DNA of 64,000 bases from Quisquiliibacterium transsilvanicum (GTDB lineage: Bacteria > Pseudomonadota > Gammaproteobacteria > Burkholderiales > Burkholderiaceae_E): assembly GCF_014202215.1 (NCBI RefSeq), contig NZ_JACHGB010000002.1, forward strand, positions 434,001-498,000, in the 5' to 3' direction. A program made the translations under genes and the position numbers. Each line of letters opens with the position of its first letter. The stretch's first letter is position 1. The notes under the pieces were generated by a model. It searched no databases. It had not been told where the DNA came from and worked only from the letters and a program-made list of their open reading frames with translations. Positions 25,697-36,710 of this stretch are shown piece by piece.

Positions 25697-25775
25697 GGCC
25701 GGGCCTGCATGGTTCCGCGAGGCGCCCACTGGCGCGCCGGCGGAGCGGACGAACCGAAACTGGAGAGAAGAGAAC

Positions 25776-26087
25776 ATGGCTGATCCGATGCGAATCCGTG
25801 CCACTGCCAAGGAAGGCGTGGCGGACGTGCGCGTGCTGATGGCGCACGAGATGGAAACCGGCCAGCGCAAGGATGCGAGCGGTGCGCTCATCCCGGCCTG
25901 GCACATCAGCGAGGTGACCGCCTCGCTCAACGGCAAGCCGGTACTGGTGGCGCACTGGGGGCCGGCAGTCTCGAAGAACCCCTACCTGCAATTCAAGGTC
26001 AAGGGCGCCAAGGCCGGCGACAAGATCGCCGTCAGCTGGGTCGACAACAAGGGCGACAAGCGCACCGACGAGGCGACGGTCAGCTGA
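25776..26087 (+). CDS. soxZ: SoxZ, partner of the sulfur carrier
   Basis: A 103-residue immunoglobulin-like beta-sandwich protein without a signal peptide, exported in complex with SoxY. The N-terminus (MRIRATAKEGVADVRVLMAH) and WGPAVSKNPYLQFKVKGAKAGDKI are characteristic of SoxZ. ATG 25776 follows the ribosome binding site GGAGAGAAG. Confidence 0.95.
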   Translation: MADPMRIRATAKEGVADVRVLMAHEMETGQRKDASGALIPAWHISEVTASLNGKPVLVAHWGPAVSKNPYLQFKVKGAKAGDKIAVSWVDNKGDKRTDEATVS

Positions 26088-26132
26088 GCTTTTCCCGGGG
26101 CCCCGTCCGGGGCGCCCGCTGTCGTGAGCACC

Positions 26133-26155
26133 TCCCGGCCCATCGCAGGCCGGGA
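26133..26155 (+). other. hairpin between soxZ and soxA
   Basis: Perfect 8-bp arms TCCCGGCC and GGCCGGGA around a 7-nt loop, in the 122-bp gap before soxA. No T tract follows, so it is more likely an mRNA-stability or partial attenuation element than a full terminator. Confidence 0.4.
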
Positions 26156-26209
26156 CGGAAGGAAGGACGGTCCGCGAGGACCGCCGGAACCCTGGAGGAG
26201 AGCAATCCG

Positions 26210-27043
26210 ATGACTGGATCGATGGGTGGAATGACGCGCGTGCTCGGCACTGGCGCGCTCGCGGCGGCGCTGCTGGCGCCGCTGGCGGGCGGCGCACAGG
26301 AGAACCAGACGCTCAAGGAGATCGAGCGCTACCGCGAGATGCTGCAGGACGGCAACCCCGCGGAGCTGATGGTCGCCAAGGGCGAGGATCTCTGGAAGAT
26401 GAAGCGCGGTCCGAAGAACGCGAGCCTCGAGGCCTGTGACCTGGGCATCGGGCCGGGCGTGGTCAAGGGCGCGTATGCGCAGCTGCCGCGCTGGTTCGCC
26501 GACACTGGCGAAGTGATGGACTTCGAATCGCGGCTGGTGCATTGCATGGTGACGCTGCAGGGCTTCGAGCGCGACAAGGTGATCGCCAAGCCCTTCTCGG
26601 GCGCGGGGCAGTCGGCCACCGATCTCGAATCGCTCACCGCCTACGTGGTCGAGGAGTCGCGCGGAGTGACGATCGCGATCCCGCAGCGGCACGCCAAGGA
26701 GGTGGCTTCGTTCCAGCGCGGCGAGAAGATGTTCTTCTTCCGCGGCGGACCGTACGACTTCTCCTGCGCCAGCTGCCATGCGATCGACGGCCAGCGCATC
26801 CGCCTGCAGGAGCTGCCCAACCTCACGAAGAAGGAGCCCGCCCAGCGCGCCTTCGCCACCTGGCCGGCGTATCGCGTCTCGCAGGGAGCACTGCGCACGA
26901 TGCAGTGGCGGCTCAACGACTGCTTCCGGCAGCAGCGCTTCCCTGAGCTGAAGTACACCTCGCAGGCGTCGATCGACCTGATCACTTTCCTCGGGGTCAA
27001 CGCCAACGGCGGGAAGATGGACTCGCCCGCGATCAAGCGCTAG
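26210..27043 (+). CDS. soxA: SoxA cytochrome c, mono-haem type
   Basis: A 277-residue periplasmic L-cysteine S-thiosulfotransferase subunit. With SoxX it couples thiosulfate oxidatively to the SoxY cysteine. There is one haem motif, C186-A-S-C-H190, and the cysteine that becomes a persulfide haem ligand is C238 in RLNDCFRQQRF. At the place of the first haem in dihaem SoxA proteins there is no CxxCH, but two separate Cys remain (LEACDLG and VHCMVT), as in mono-haem SoxA where they form a disulfide. An N-terminal Sec signal is present. Confidence 0.94.
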   Translation: MTGSMGGMTRVLGTGALAAALLAPLAGGAQENQTLKEIERYREMLQDGNPAELMVAKGEDLWKMKRGPKNASLEACDLGIGPGVVKGAYAQLPRWFADTGEVMDFESRLVHCMVTLQGFERDKVIAKPFSGAGQSATDLESLTAYVVEESRGVTIAIPQRHAKEVASFQRGEKMFFFRGGPYDFSCASCHAIDGQRIRLQELPNLTKKEPAQRAFATWPAYRVSQGALRTMQWRLNDCFRQQRFPELKYTSQASIDLITFLGVNANGGKMDSPAIKR

Positions 27044-27058
27044 CCGACGGAGATTCCG

Positions 27059-27676
27059 ATGAACAAGATGCTGATGATCGGCGGCGCCGCAGCGGCGCTC
27101 GCCCTGGGCGGCTGCGCCTACCTGGCCGCCGGCCCTTCCGATGCCGAAGTGGTGCAGACGCTCAAGTCCTCGTTCCGTGACAAGGGCATTGCCAAGCTCG
27201 ACCGCCTCGACCAGACCGAGCTGCAGAAGGCCTGCTCGGCGCACGCGCAGGGCGGCATGCCCGACGCGTTGCGCGAGCAGCTCGAGCGGGCAGCGCTGGC
27301 GGCGGTGAAGCCGCCCGCCGACGGCAACTACCTGGGCGACTGGCGCAGCGGCGAGAAGATCGCCCAGTCGGGGCGGGGCCTGCAGTTCTCGGACAACGAG
27401 AAGACCGTCAACGGCGGCAACTGCTACGCCTGCCACCAGCTGAGCAAGCAAGAGATGGCCTACGGGAACATCGGGCCCTCGCTCTACAACTACGGCAAGC
27501 TGCGCGGCAACTCGAAGGCGGTGCTCGAATACACCTGGGGCAAACTCTGGAGCGCGGATGCCTATGCCGCGTGCTCTCAGATGCCGCGCTTCGGCGATGC
27601 CGGCATCCTGACCACGCAGCAGCTGCGCGACGTCATGGCGCTGCTGCTGGACCCGGCCTCGCCGATCAACCAGTGA
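27059..27676 (+). CDS. soxX: SoxX cytochrome c
   Basis: A 205-residue protein with a lipobox (L-G-G-C) at the end of its signal sequence, one haem motif C122-Y-A-C-H126, and the axial Met175 in CSQMPRFG. It receives electrons from SoxA during thiosulfate coupling. The chain is longer than minimal SoxX because of an extra helical segment (residues about 28-100) before the haem domain. Membrane anchoring by lipid is inferred from the lipobox. Confidence 0.92.
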   Translation: MNKMLMIGGAAAALALGGCAYLAAGPSDAEVVQTLKSSFRDKGIAKLDRLDQTELQKACSAHAQGGMPDALREQLERAALAAVKPPADGNYLGDWRSGEKIAQSGRGLQFSDNEKTVNGGNCYACHQLSKQEMAYGNIGPSLYNYGKLRGNSKAVLEYTWGKLWSADAYAACSQMPRFGDAGILTTQQLRDVMALLLDPASPINQ

Positions 27677-27706
27677 CCGGCACGCGCCGGCCAGGAGCCT
27701 GAATCA

Positions 27707-29440
27707 ATGGACCGTAGAGAGTTCCTGCAGGTGCTCGCCACCGCTTCGGCGGCCGGCATGTCGCTCGCCGGCTGCGCCGGCGTCGGACCCACCGAAGGGG
27801 CCGGTGCCGGCGCAGCCGGCGACGCGATGTACGAGCTGCCGAGCTTCGGCAACGTCAGCCTGCTGCACTTCACCGACTGTCACGCGCAGCTGCTGCCGAT
27901 CCACTTCCGCGAGCCCAGGGTGAACCTCGGCGTCGGCTCGGCGCTGGGCAAGGCGCCGCACCTGGTCGGCGAGCACCTGCTCAAGGCCTACGGGGTGCGG
28001 CCAGGCAGCGCGCAGGCCCACGCGTTCACCTTCCTGGACTTCGAGCGGGCCGCGCGCACCTACGGCAAGGTGGGCGGATTCGCTCACCTGGCCACGCTGG
28101 TCAAGCGGATGAAGGCCAGCCGCCCGGGCGCGCTGCTGCTCGATGGCGGCGACACCTGGCAGGGCTCGGCCACCGCGTTGTGGACCGACGGGCAGGACAT
28201 GGTCGACGCCTGCAAGCTGCTCGGCGTCGACGTGATGACCGGGCACTGGGAGTTCACTTACGGGCAGAAGCGGGTCCAGGAGGTGCTGGCGAAGGACTTC
28301 AAGGGCAGCGTGGAGTTCCTCGCCCAGAACGTGCGCACCACCGACTTCGAAGACCCCGTGTTCGCGTCGCACGCGATGCGCACGGTCAACGGCGTCAAGG
28401 TGGCGATCATCGGTCAGGCCTTCCCCTACACGCCGATCGCCAATCCGCGCTACATGGTGGCCGACTGGTCCTTCGGCATCCAGGACGAGCGGATGCAGAA
28501 GGTGGTCGACGAGGTGCGGGCCAAGGGCGCGCAGCTGGTCGTCGTGCTCTCGCACAACGGCATGGACGTCGACCTGAAGATGGCCAGCCGCGTGAGCGGA
28601 ATCGACGCGATCCTCGGCGGGCATACCCATGACGGCGTGCCGCAGCCGGTGGCGGTGAGCAACCGGGGCGGCCGCACCCTGGTCACCAACGCCGGTTCGA
28701 ACGGCAAGTTCCTCGGCGTGCTCGACCTCGACGTGCGCGGCGGCCGGCTGGCCGACTTCCGTTATCGGCTGCTGCCGGTGTTCTCCAACATCCTGCCCGC
28801 GGATCCGGAGATGCAGGCCTACGTCGATCGCGTGCGCGCGCCATTCAGGGCGAAGCTCGAGGAGCCGCTGGCGGTCACCGAAGGGCTGCTGTACCGGCGC
28901 GGCAACTTCAACGGCAGCTTCGACCAGCTGATCCTGGACGCGCTGATGGAGGTGAAGGACGCGCAGATCGCCTTCTCGCCCGGCTTCCGCTGGGGCACCA
29001 GCGTGCTGCCCGGGCAGGCCATCACGCGCGAGCATGTGATGGACCAGACCGCGATCACCTATCCGTACACGACCGTCTCGGACATGACCGGCGAGTTCAT
29101 CCGGACGGTGCTCGAGGACGTCTGCGACAACCTGTTCAATCCCGATCCCTACTACCAGCAGGGCGGCGACATGGTGCGCGTGGGCGGGCTCACCTATGCC
29201 TGCGATCCGAACGCGCCGATGGGCAAGCGGATCTTCGACATGCGCCTGGGCGGCACGCCGATCGACCCGCGCAAGACCTACCGGGTGGCCGGCTGGGCGC
29301 CGGTGGCCGAGGGCGCCAAGGGCGAGCCGATCTGGGACGTGGTCGAAACCTGGCTGAAGGCGAAGAAGACGGTGCCGGTGCGCAGGCTGAACCAGCCGCG
29401 GCTGGTGGGGATGCAGGGCAACCCGGGAATCGCCGCCTGA
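27707..29440 (+). CDS. soxB: S-sulfosulfanyl-L-cysteine sulfohydrolase SoxB
   Basis: A 577-residue periplasmic di-manganese hydrolase of the 5'-nucleotidase family that releases sulfate from SoxY-bound thiosulfate or sulfane sulfonate. Metal motifs are visible: HFTDCHAQLLP, LLLDGGDTWQGS, and GGHTHDGVPQP. The N-terminus (MDRREFLQVLATASAAGMSLAGC) combines a twin-arginine-like signal with a lipobox-like end. Last core gene of the soxCDYZAXB set. Confidence 0.96.
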   Translation: MDRREFLQVLATASAAGMSLAGCAGVGPTEGAGAGAAGDAMYELPSFGNVSLLHFTDCHAQLLPIHFREPRVNLGVGSALGKAPHLVGEHLLKAYGVRPGSAQAHAFTFLDFERAARTYGKVGGFAHLATLVKRMKASRPGALLLDGGDTWQGSATALWTDGQDMVDACKLLGVDVMTGHWEFTYGQKRVQEVLAKDFKGSVEFLAQNVRTTDFEDPVFASHAMRTVNGVKVAIIGQAFPYTPIANPRYMVADWSFGIQDERMQKVVDEVRAKGAQLVVVLSHNGMDVDLKMASRVSGIDAILGGHTHDGVPQPVAVSNRGGRTLVTNAGSNGKFLGVLDLDVRGGRLADFRYRLLPVFSNILPADPEMQAYVDRVRAPFRAKLEEPLAVTEGLLYRRGNFNGSFDQLILDALMEVKDAQIAFSPGFRWGTSVLPGQAITREHVMDQTAITYPYTTVSDMTGEFIRTVLEDVCDNLFNPDPYYQQGGDMVRVGGLTYACDPNAPMGKRIFDMRLGGTPIDPRKTYRVAGWAPVAEGAKGEPIWDVVETWLKAKKTVPVRRLNQPRLVGMQGNPGIAA

Positions 29441-29475
29441 CGCATCCGCGCGGGCGCATCGACGAGCTGAGGAGG

Positions 29476-29997
29476 ATGAGGATGACGAAGATCTGGATGG
29501 GACGGATTGCGCTTGCCACGGCGGCGCTCGCCACGGCCGCGCTTGCGCTGCCGGTGACGGCAGCGGAGGCGCTGGTGACCGTGCGCCAGCTGACGCCGGA
29601 GATCGCGCACAAGGCCGCGCAGGCGGCGCTGCTCCATTGCCGCGCGCGCGGCTACTCGGTGGGGGTGGCGGTCGTCGATCGCGCGGGGCTGCCGCAGGTG
29701 TTCCTGCGCGACCGCTTCGGCGGCGCGCACACCTTCGACACCGCGGTCAACAAGGCCTGGACCGCGGCCTCCTTCCGGATGAGCACCACCGATCTCGCCG
29801 CCGAGACGCAGGCCGGCCGGCCGATGAGCGCGATCCGTCAGATTCCGCGCGTGGCGGCGCTCGGCGGCGGTCTGCCGATCGAGGCCGGGGGCGCGACGGT
29901 CGGCGCGATCGCCGTGTCCGGCGCGCCTGGCGGCGACGCCGACGACGACTGCGCCCGGGCGGGCATCCGCGCCATCCAGGCGGACATCGAGCTGTGA
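29476..29997 (+). CDS. GlcG/HbpS family periplasmic protein
   Basis: A 173-residue protein with a Sec signal (cleavage near VTAAEA) and a GlcG/HbpS domain (VAVVDRAGLPQVFLRD, then KAWTAASFRMST, then VGAIAVSGAPGGDADDDCA). Family members bind haem or small cofactors in some cases. A gene of this family is often found at the end of betaproteobacterial sox operons, but its role there is not established. ATG 29482 is an alternative start. The stop overlaps the next gene (GTGA). Confidence 0.8.
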   Translation: MRMTKIWMGRIALATAALATAALALPVTAAEALVTVRQLTPEIAHKAAQAALLHCRARGYSVGVAVVDRAGLPQVFLRDRFGGAHTFDTAVNKAWTAASFRMSTTDLAAETQAGRPMSAIRQIPRVAALGGGLPIEAGGATVGAIAVSGAPGGDADDDCARAGIRAIQADIEL

Positions 29998-31064
29998 GGC
30001 TCCAGCTGCGCCTGCCGCGCGTAGCGATCGCCGCAGCGGTGCTCGGGCTGGCGGGCTGCGCGTCGTCCGGTGCGCCGGGGGGCGGCTGGCCGGCTGCCGC
30101 CGCGCAGGACCAGGCCCGGCAGGGCCCGTCCCCGTCGCCCGGCGCCGCTGTGCAGTCAGGCCAGGCGCGCCACGCGCCGCTGTCGGTGCGCGTCGAGCCG
30201 CGCCAGCTGAGCCCGCGCGCGTGGTTCGTGCAGGGCGACGCCGGCCCGGTGTCGCGCGAGAACGAGGGCTTCAACTCCAACGCCGGCTTCGTGGTCACCG
30301 ACGAGGGCGTGGTGGTATTCGACGCGCTGGGCACGCCTGCGCTCGGCGCTGAGCTGCTCGCGCAGATCCGCAGGATCACTCCGCTGCCCGTCCGCTACGT
30401 CATCGTCAGCCATTACCACGCGGATCATTTCTACGGCCTGCAGGTCTTCAAGGACGCCGGCGCCGAAATCTGGGCGCACCGCAAGGTCCGGGACTACCTC
30501 GCCAGCGACGCGCCGGCGGCCCGGCTCGAAGAGCGCCGGCAGTCGCTGGCGCCCTGGGTGGATGCGCAGACGCGCATCGTGCCGCCAGACCTCTACCTGG
30601 ACGGCGACACCGCCTTCCGGCTCGGCGGGCTCGGCTTCCGGGTGCTCACGGTGGGCCCGGCGCACACCGTGGAGGACCTGATGCTGCTGGTCGAGGAGGA
30701 GGGCGTGCTGTTCGCCGGCGACCTCATGTTCGCGGGGCGGGTTCCCTTCGTGGGCGATGCGGACAGCCGTTCCTGGCTGGAGTCGGTGCGCAGGCTCGCG
30801 CGCATGAACCCGAAAGCGATCGTCGGCGGCCACGGCCCGGCCTCGCGCGACGCGGCGCGCGACCTCGCGCTGACCCGCGATTACCTCGCCTTCGTTCGCG
30901 ACGCGATGGGGCAGGCGGTCGAGCGGATGCAGTCCTTCGACGAAGCCTACGCGGCCACCGACTGGTCGCAGTTCCGGGACCTGCCGGCGTTCGAGGCCGC
31001 CAACCGGCGCAATGCGTACAACACCTACCTGCGGATGGAGCAGGAGGCGCTCGCAGGCAAATAG
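29994..31064 (+). CDS. soxH: metallo-beta-lactamase-fold lipoprotein, SoxH-like
   Basis: A 356-residue protein with a lipobox (L-A-G-C) and an MBL-fold hydrolase domain. Metal motifs are HYHADHFYG, GPAHTVEDLML (third His), FAGDLMF (bridging Asp) and a late His in IVGGHGPA. MBL proteins of this type (SoxH) close many sox operons; they are dispensable for thiosulfate oxidation in vitro and their substrate is unknown. The start is GTG 29994, overlapping the preceding stop; no ATG gives the signal sequence. Confidence 0.8.
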   Translation: MRLQLRLPRVAIAAAVLGLAGCASSGAPGGGWPAAAAQDQARQGPSPSPGAAVQSGQARHAPLSVRVEPRQLSPRAWFVQGDAGPVSRENEGFNSNAGFVVTDEGVVVFDALGTPALGAELLAQIRRITPLPVRYVIVSHYHADHFYGLQVFKDAGAEIWAHRKVRDYLASDAPAARLEERRQSLAPWVDAQTRIVPPDLYLDGDTAFRLGGLGFRVLTVGPAHTVEDLMLLVEEEGVLFAGDLMFAGRVPFVGDADSRSWLESVRRLARMNPKAIVGGHGPASRDAARDLALTRDYLAFVRDAMGQAVERMQSFDEAYAATDWSQFRDLPAFEAANRRNAYNTYLRMEQEALAGK

Positions 31065-31099
31065 AGGGCCGGGCCCGCCTCGGGGTATCCCCTACAGGG

Positions 31100-31109
31100 T
31101 CAGTACTGA
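31100..31109. promoter_or_regulatory. 10-bp palindrome upstream of the binding-protein gene
   Basis: TCAGTACTGA is a perfect palindrome in the 100-bp gap after soxH, about 55 bp before the ATG of the substrate-binding protein. It may be an operator; no regulator can be assigned. Confidence 0.3.
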
Positions 31110-31164
31110 TCGCGCGGCCGTCCCGCTGTCGCTAGCATCCGGAACCCTTCAAGGAGATTCCAAG

Positions 31165-32415
31165 ATGCATCGACCCACCTCCCGCCCCGGCCTGCTCCGG
31201 CGCACCAGCGCTGCCGTGGCGCTTGCCCTGGCCACCGCCTTCCCGGCCCAGCAGGCGCTCGCGCAACCCGCACCGAAGATCTCGGACGGCGTGGTGAAGA
31301 TGGGACTGCTGCTCGACATGAGCAGCCTCTACGAGGACGTCGCGGGCAACGGCACGGTCACCGCGGTGAAGATGGCGATCGAGGACTTCGGCGGCAAGGT
31401 GCTGGGCATGCCGATCGAGGTGCTCGTTGCCGACCACCAGAACAAGCCCGACCTGTCCGCCGCCAAGGCGCGCGAGTGGTTCGACACGATGAAGGTCGAC
31501 ATGATCGGCGACGTCGCCGCATCGGCGACCGCGCTGTCGGCGGTCGAGGTGGCCCGGCAGAAGAACAAGGTCATCATCATGAGCGGCCCGGGCACCAGCC
31601 GCCTGACCAACGAGAACTGCACCCCGGTCAGCGTCCACTACACCTGGGACACCTATGCGCTCGCCGCCGTCACCGGCCGCGGCGTCGTCAAGACCGGCGG
31701 CGACAGCTGGTTCTTCCTGACCGTCGACTACGCCTTCGGGCACTCGCTCGAGAAGGACGCCTCCGACATCATCAAGGCCGATGGCGGCAAGGTGCTGGGC
31801 TCCGTTCGCTTCCCGCTGAACACGCAGGATTTCTCCTCGTACATGCTGCAGGCGCAGGCGTCGAAGGCCAAGGTGATCGGCCTTGCCACCGCGGGCGGCG
31901 ACACGATCAATGCGATCAAGTCGGCCAACGAGTTCGGCATCACCAAGAACCAGAAGCTCGCCGGCCTGCTGGTGTTCGTCAACGACGTGCACGCGCTCGG
32001 CCTGGAAGTCACCAAGGGAATGCAGCTCACCGAGGGCTTCTACTGGGACATGAACGACGAGACCCGCAAGTTCTCGAAGCGCTTCTTCGAGAAGATGAAG
32101 AAGATGCCGAACATGCTGCAGGTGGGCTCGTACTCGTCCACGCTGCACTACCTGAACGCGGTCAAGGCCACCGGCACCGATGACACCGAGGCCGTGATGA
32201 AGTGGATGAAGTCCAATCCGATCAACGACGTGTTCGTGAAGAACGGCCGCATCCGCGAAGACGGCCGGATGATGCGCGACATGTACCTGTTCGAGGTGAA
32301 GCAGCCCGCCGAGTCCAAGTACCCCTGGGACTACTACAAGCTGAAGGCGACGATCCCGGCCGAACAGGCGTTCATGCCCGTGTCGAAGAGCGTCTGCCCG
32401 CTGCTCAAGAAGTAG
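31165..32415 (+). CDS. ABC transporter substrate-binding protein, branched-chain amino acid type
   Basis: A 416-residue periplasmic binding protein (Peripla_BP_6/LivK-like) with a Sec signal ending near QALAQ, an N-terminal lobe (KMGLLLDMSSLYEDVAGNG), and a second lobe (QVGSYSSTLHYLNAVKATG). Such proteins bind amino acids, small acids, amides or aromatics. No LivHMGF permease or ATPase genes are adjacent, so it is an orphan. ATG 31165 is preceded by AAGGAG. A terminator hairpin follows. Confidence 0.88.
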   Translation: MHRPTSRPGLLRRTSAAVALALATAFPAQQALAQPAPKISDGVVKMGLLLDMSSLYEDVAGNGTVTAVKMAIEDFGGKVLGMPIEVLVADHQNKPDLSAAKAREWFDTMKVDMIGDVAASATALSAVEVARQKNKVIIMSGPGTSRLTNENCTPVSVHYTWDTYALAAVTGRGVVKTGGDSWFFLTVDYAFGHSLEKDASDIIKADGGKVLGSVRFPLNTQDFSSYMLQAQASKAKVIGLATAGGDTINAIKSANEFGITKNQKLAGLLVFVNDVHALGLEVTKGMQLTEGFYWDMNDETRKFSKRFFEKMKKMPNMLQVGSYSSTLHYLNAVKATGTDDTEAVMKWMKSNPINDVFVKNGRIREDGRMMRDMYLFEVKQPAESKYPWDYYKLKATIPAEQAFMPVSKSVCPLLKK

Positions 32416-32420
32416 GGGCA

Positions 32421-32445
32421 GCGCGGCGGCATTGCGTCGCCGCGC
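32421..32445. terminator. hairpin in the 3' region of the binding-protein gene
   Basis: Perfect 8-bp arms GCGCGGCG and CGCCGCGC around a 9-nt loop, starting 6 nt after the stop. First of two consecutive hairpins between convergent genes. Confidence 0.45.
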
Positions 32446-32462
32446 AAGCAGGTGACCACGCA

Positions 32463-32482
32463 GGCGGCCCTCGCGGGCCGCC
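32463..32482. terminator. bidirectional terminator hairpin between convergent genes
   Basis: Perfect 8-bp GC arms GGCGGCCC and GGGCCGCC with a TCGC tetraloop, followed by TTGTCATT on the plus strand. It lies between the stop of the binding-protein gene and the stop of the TsdA-like gene, so it can end both transcripts. Confidence 0.65.
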
Positions 32483-32485
32483 TTG

Positions 32486-33523
32486 TCATTCCTGCTGCTG
32501 CTGGCGCCGCTCGTCGAGCAGCCGGCGCGCCTCGTCGACGGACTTCTGCATCGCGGCGCGCTTGCGGGCCTCCTCGGCCAGCGGCGGGAACGGACCGTAG
32601 CGATGCTGGTCGGCAGTCGCGCCGTGAACGTACGGCGGGAACGCTGCGTCGATCGGCTTGTTCCAGCGGGCCGGGAAGTCCTTCTCGAGGCCTGTCTTGA
32701 TGGGCCGCGGCTTGCTCAGCATGTAGGCAGACACGTCGTAGGCTTCGTCGTCGCTGAGCGCAGGGCTGGCGTGGTTCGTGCCCTGCGGCATGTTGTGCTT
32801 GACGAAGCGGGTCGCCATGATCAGGCGATTCATTCCGGCGCCGTTGTTGAAGGTGTCCGGACCCCAGAGCGGCGGGAACACGTAGCCCTGCGCGTCGCCG
32901 GCCTTGCCCTTGCGCAGCCCCGCTCCGTTGGCGCCGTGGCAGGCCGCGCATTTCTCCTCGTAGACCTTGCCGCCGGCGGCAAGGTCGGCGCGCCGGTTCG
33001 GCATCTTCGATGCCGGAATGCCCATGCCGGACACCTGCGCCCCGACCGGAATGCCACGGGACAGGAAGCTCATGTACGCGACGTAGGCTCGCATTTCCCG
33101 CGAGTCCGGCGGCAGCGCGCGACCGTTCATGCTGCGCTCCATGCAGCCGTTGACCCGGTCCTCGACCGTGCTCACCGCGTCCTCGCGCCCGCGATACTGG
33201 GGGAAGGTCGCCGCGACCCCCACCCAGGGCATTCCATAGGGCTTGGTCGCGCCATCCTGGTGGCATGAAGTGCAGGCGAGGTTGTTGCCGGCGTAGCGCA
33301 TCGACTTCTGTTTCACCTCGGGCCCGATGTAGGCGAAGGTGCGGGTGCTCAGCTCCTGGCCGTAGCGGACCAGCCTGCCGTAGTGATCATCCGGCAGGGT
33401 GTCCACCTGCGGGGCGCCCCGCCCGACCAGATCGACCTTGCCGGCCGGCGCATCCGCCGCCTGCGCCGCGATTGAGATCACGGCCCCGGCCATCGTCAAG
33501 AGAATCTTCTTCTTCACCATCAT
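32486..33523 (-). CDS. tsdA: dihaem cytochrome c, thiosulfate dehydrogenase (TsdA)-like
   Basis: A 345-residue periplasmic protein with a signal peptide (cleavage near QAADA) and two haem motifs, C84-T-S-C-H88 and C192-A-A-C-H196. Between them lies C127 in [12 protein letters not shown]; TsdA enzymes have a Cys as distal ligand of the first haem, and this residue is the likely one. TsdA converts two thiosulfates to tetrathionate, giving electrons to a cytochrome or haem acceptor. The C-terminus is charged and Gln-rich. ATG 33523 is preceded by CCAGGAG. Its position near the sox operon fits a second route of thiosulfate use. Confidence 0.8.
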   Translation of the reverse strand: MMVKKKILLTMAGAVISIAAQAADAPAGKVDLVGRGAPQVDTLPDDHYGRLVRYGQELSTRTFAYIGPEVKQKSMRYAGNNLACTSCHQDGATKPYGMPWVGVAATFPQYRGREDAVSTVEDRVNGCMERSMNGRALPPDSREMRAYVAYMSFLSRGIPVGAQVSGMGIPASKMPNRRADLAAGGKVYEEKCAACHGANGAGLRKGKAGDAQGYVFPPLWGPDTFNNGAGMNRLIMATRFVKHNMPQGTNHASPALSDDEAYDVSAYMLSKPRPIKTGLEKDFPARWNKPIDAAFPPYVHGATADQHRYGPFPPLAEEARKRAAMQKSVDEARRLLDERRQQQQE

Positions 33524-33731
33524 TCTTCCGCTCCTGGATTCCGGATGTCGTCGCACACCGGGGGCGACGATCGAATCCGGCTTGTTTCCTGCAGTATCGG
33601 CCGCAGGAGTGGCCGCCCCAATGACTTCCCGCAATTCGATGCCTCCGGGAGGTGGCGCCGGGGCGCCGGGTTCGACGTCGCGGGCTCGATGGTGCATCCT
33701 CCGGCCTGCACATCCCGATGGGCTTCGATCG

Positions 33732-35639
<1,908 letters not shown>

Positions 35640-35755
35640 TTCAATGAAGCCGGGCAATCGGCTGTTCGTGGGCGCCTGCCGCGGCCCCAGCGCCTACAAT
35701 CGAAGCAGGAGGGTTGCGGCATCGGGCCGGCCCGCTTCTGAAGGCAGGGGAAACG

Positions 35756-36634
35756 ATGGACACGATCGTCGCAGCGACCGACTACTCGGCCTGGGCGCAT
35801 TACGCGCTGGAGCGCGCCGCCCAGCTTGCGCGCGGCAGCGGCGCTGAACTGCACGTTCTGCATGCGCCGTCGCGCGGTCGCTGGCCGCAGGGCGGCGGCG
35901 TGCTGAGCCAGTACTTCGGCAGCGGCAACGAGCCATCGTTCGAAGACGAGCGTGAACGACTCGCCGCCGAGGTCGCAGGGCCGGCGCGCCGCTTCCGCGT
36001 CAAGCCGGTGTGTCATGTGCTGCCTGGGCGACCGGCCGAGGAGATCGCCGCCTTCGCCAATGCGCGCGAGGCCGGGCTGGTCGTGGTCGGCAGCCGTGGC
36101 GAGAGCGGCCTGCGCGCCCAGGCAGTGGGCAGCACCGCGCTGAAGGTGATGTGGCAGTCGCTGACGCCGGTGCTGATGGTGCGCCAGCCGGTGGACGTCG
36201 CCTACCGGAAGGTGCTGGTCGCCACCGACCTGTCCGAGCGCTCGCTGCACGTGGTGCGCACCGCGCTGGACGTGTTCCCCAAGGCCGCGGCCACGCTGCT
36301 GCATGCCTGGCGCGGCGAGTTCGAGACCACGCTGGAACTGACCGGCGCCACCGCCGACGCGCGGCGCCGCTACATCGCCGCCGAGGGCGAGGCGGCGGCC
36401 GCAGCGCTGGAGGACCAGCGCTCGCGCGCGCTCGACGGCAGCCGGCGCAGGCTGGCGCGCTTCATCGCGCACGGGCATCCGCTGCCGGCCATCCAGAAGG
36501 CGGTGGCCGAGCTGCAGCCGGACGTGGTGGTGCTCGGCAAGCACTCCGGGCCGCGCTGGCAGGAGCAGGTGCTGGGCAGCGTCGTGCAGAATCTGCTGCA
36601 GCAGTTGAAGGTCGACGTGCTCGTGGTGGCCTGA
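35756..36634 (+). CDS. universal stress protein, two UspA domains
   Basis: A 292-residue protein with two tandem Usp domains. The first (IVAATDYSAWAHYALERAAQL) ends in an ATP-binding-like VVVGSRGESGLRAQAVGSTA; the second (KVLVATDLSERSLHVVRTAL) ends VVLGKHSGPRWQEQVLGSV. Tandem Usps are frequent in facultatively anaerobic and denitrifying bacteria under FNR-type control, but no FNR box is visible upstream. ATG 35756 follows GGGGAAACG. Confidence 0.88.
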   Translation: MDTIVAATDYSAWAHYALERAAQLARGSGAELHVLHAPSRGRWPQGGGVLSQYFGSGNEPSFEDERERLAAEVAGPARRFRVKPVCHVLPGRPAEEIAAFANAREAGLVVVGSRGESGLRAQAVGSTALKVMWQSLTPVLMVRQPVDVAYRKVLVATDLSERSLHVVRTALDVFPKAAATLLHAWRGEFETTLELTGATADARRRYIAAEGEAAAAALEDQRSRALDGSRRRLARFIAHGHPLPAIQKAVAELQPDVVVLGKHSGPRWQEQVLGSVVQNLLQQLKVDVLVVA

Positions 36635-36710
36635 GGCTCGCCGGCGACCGGCCCGGCCGGCGCGCCCGGGCCCGCCGGCCCTGCGCAACGAGCCTGGAGC
36701 AAGCGCCAGC

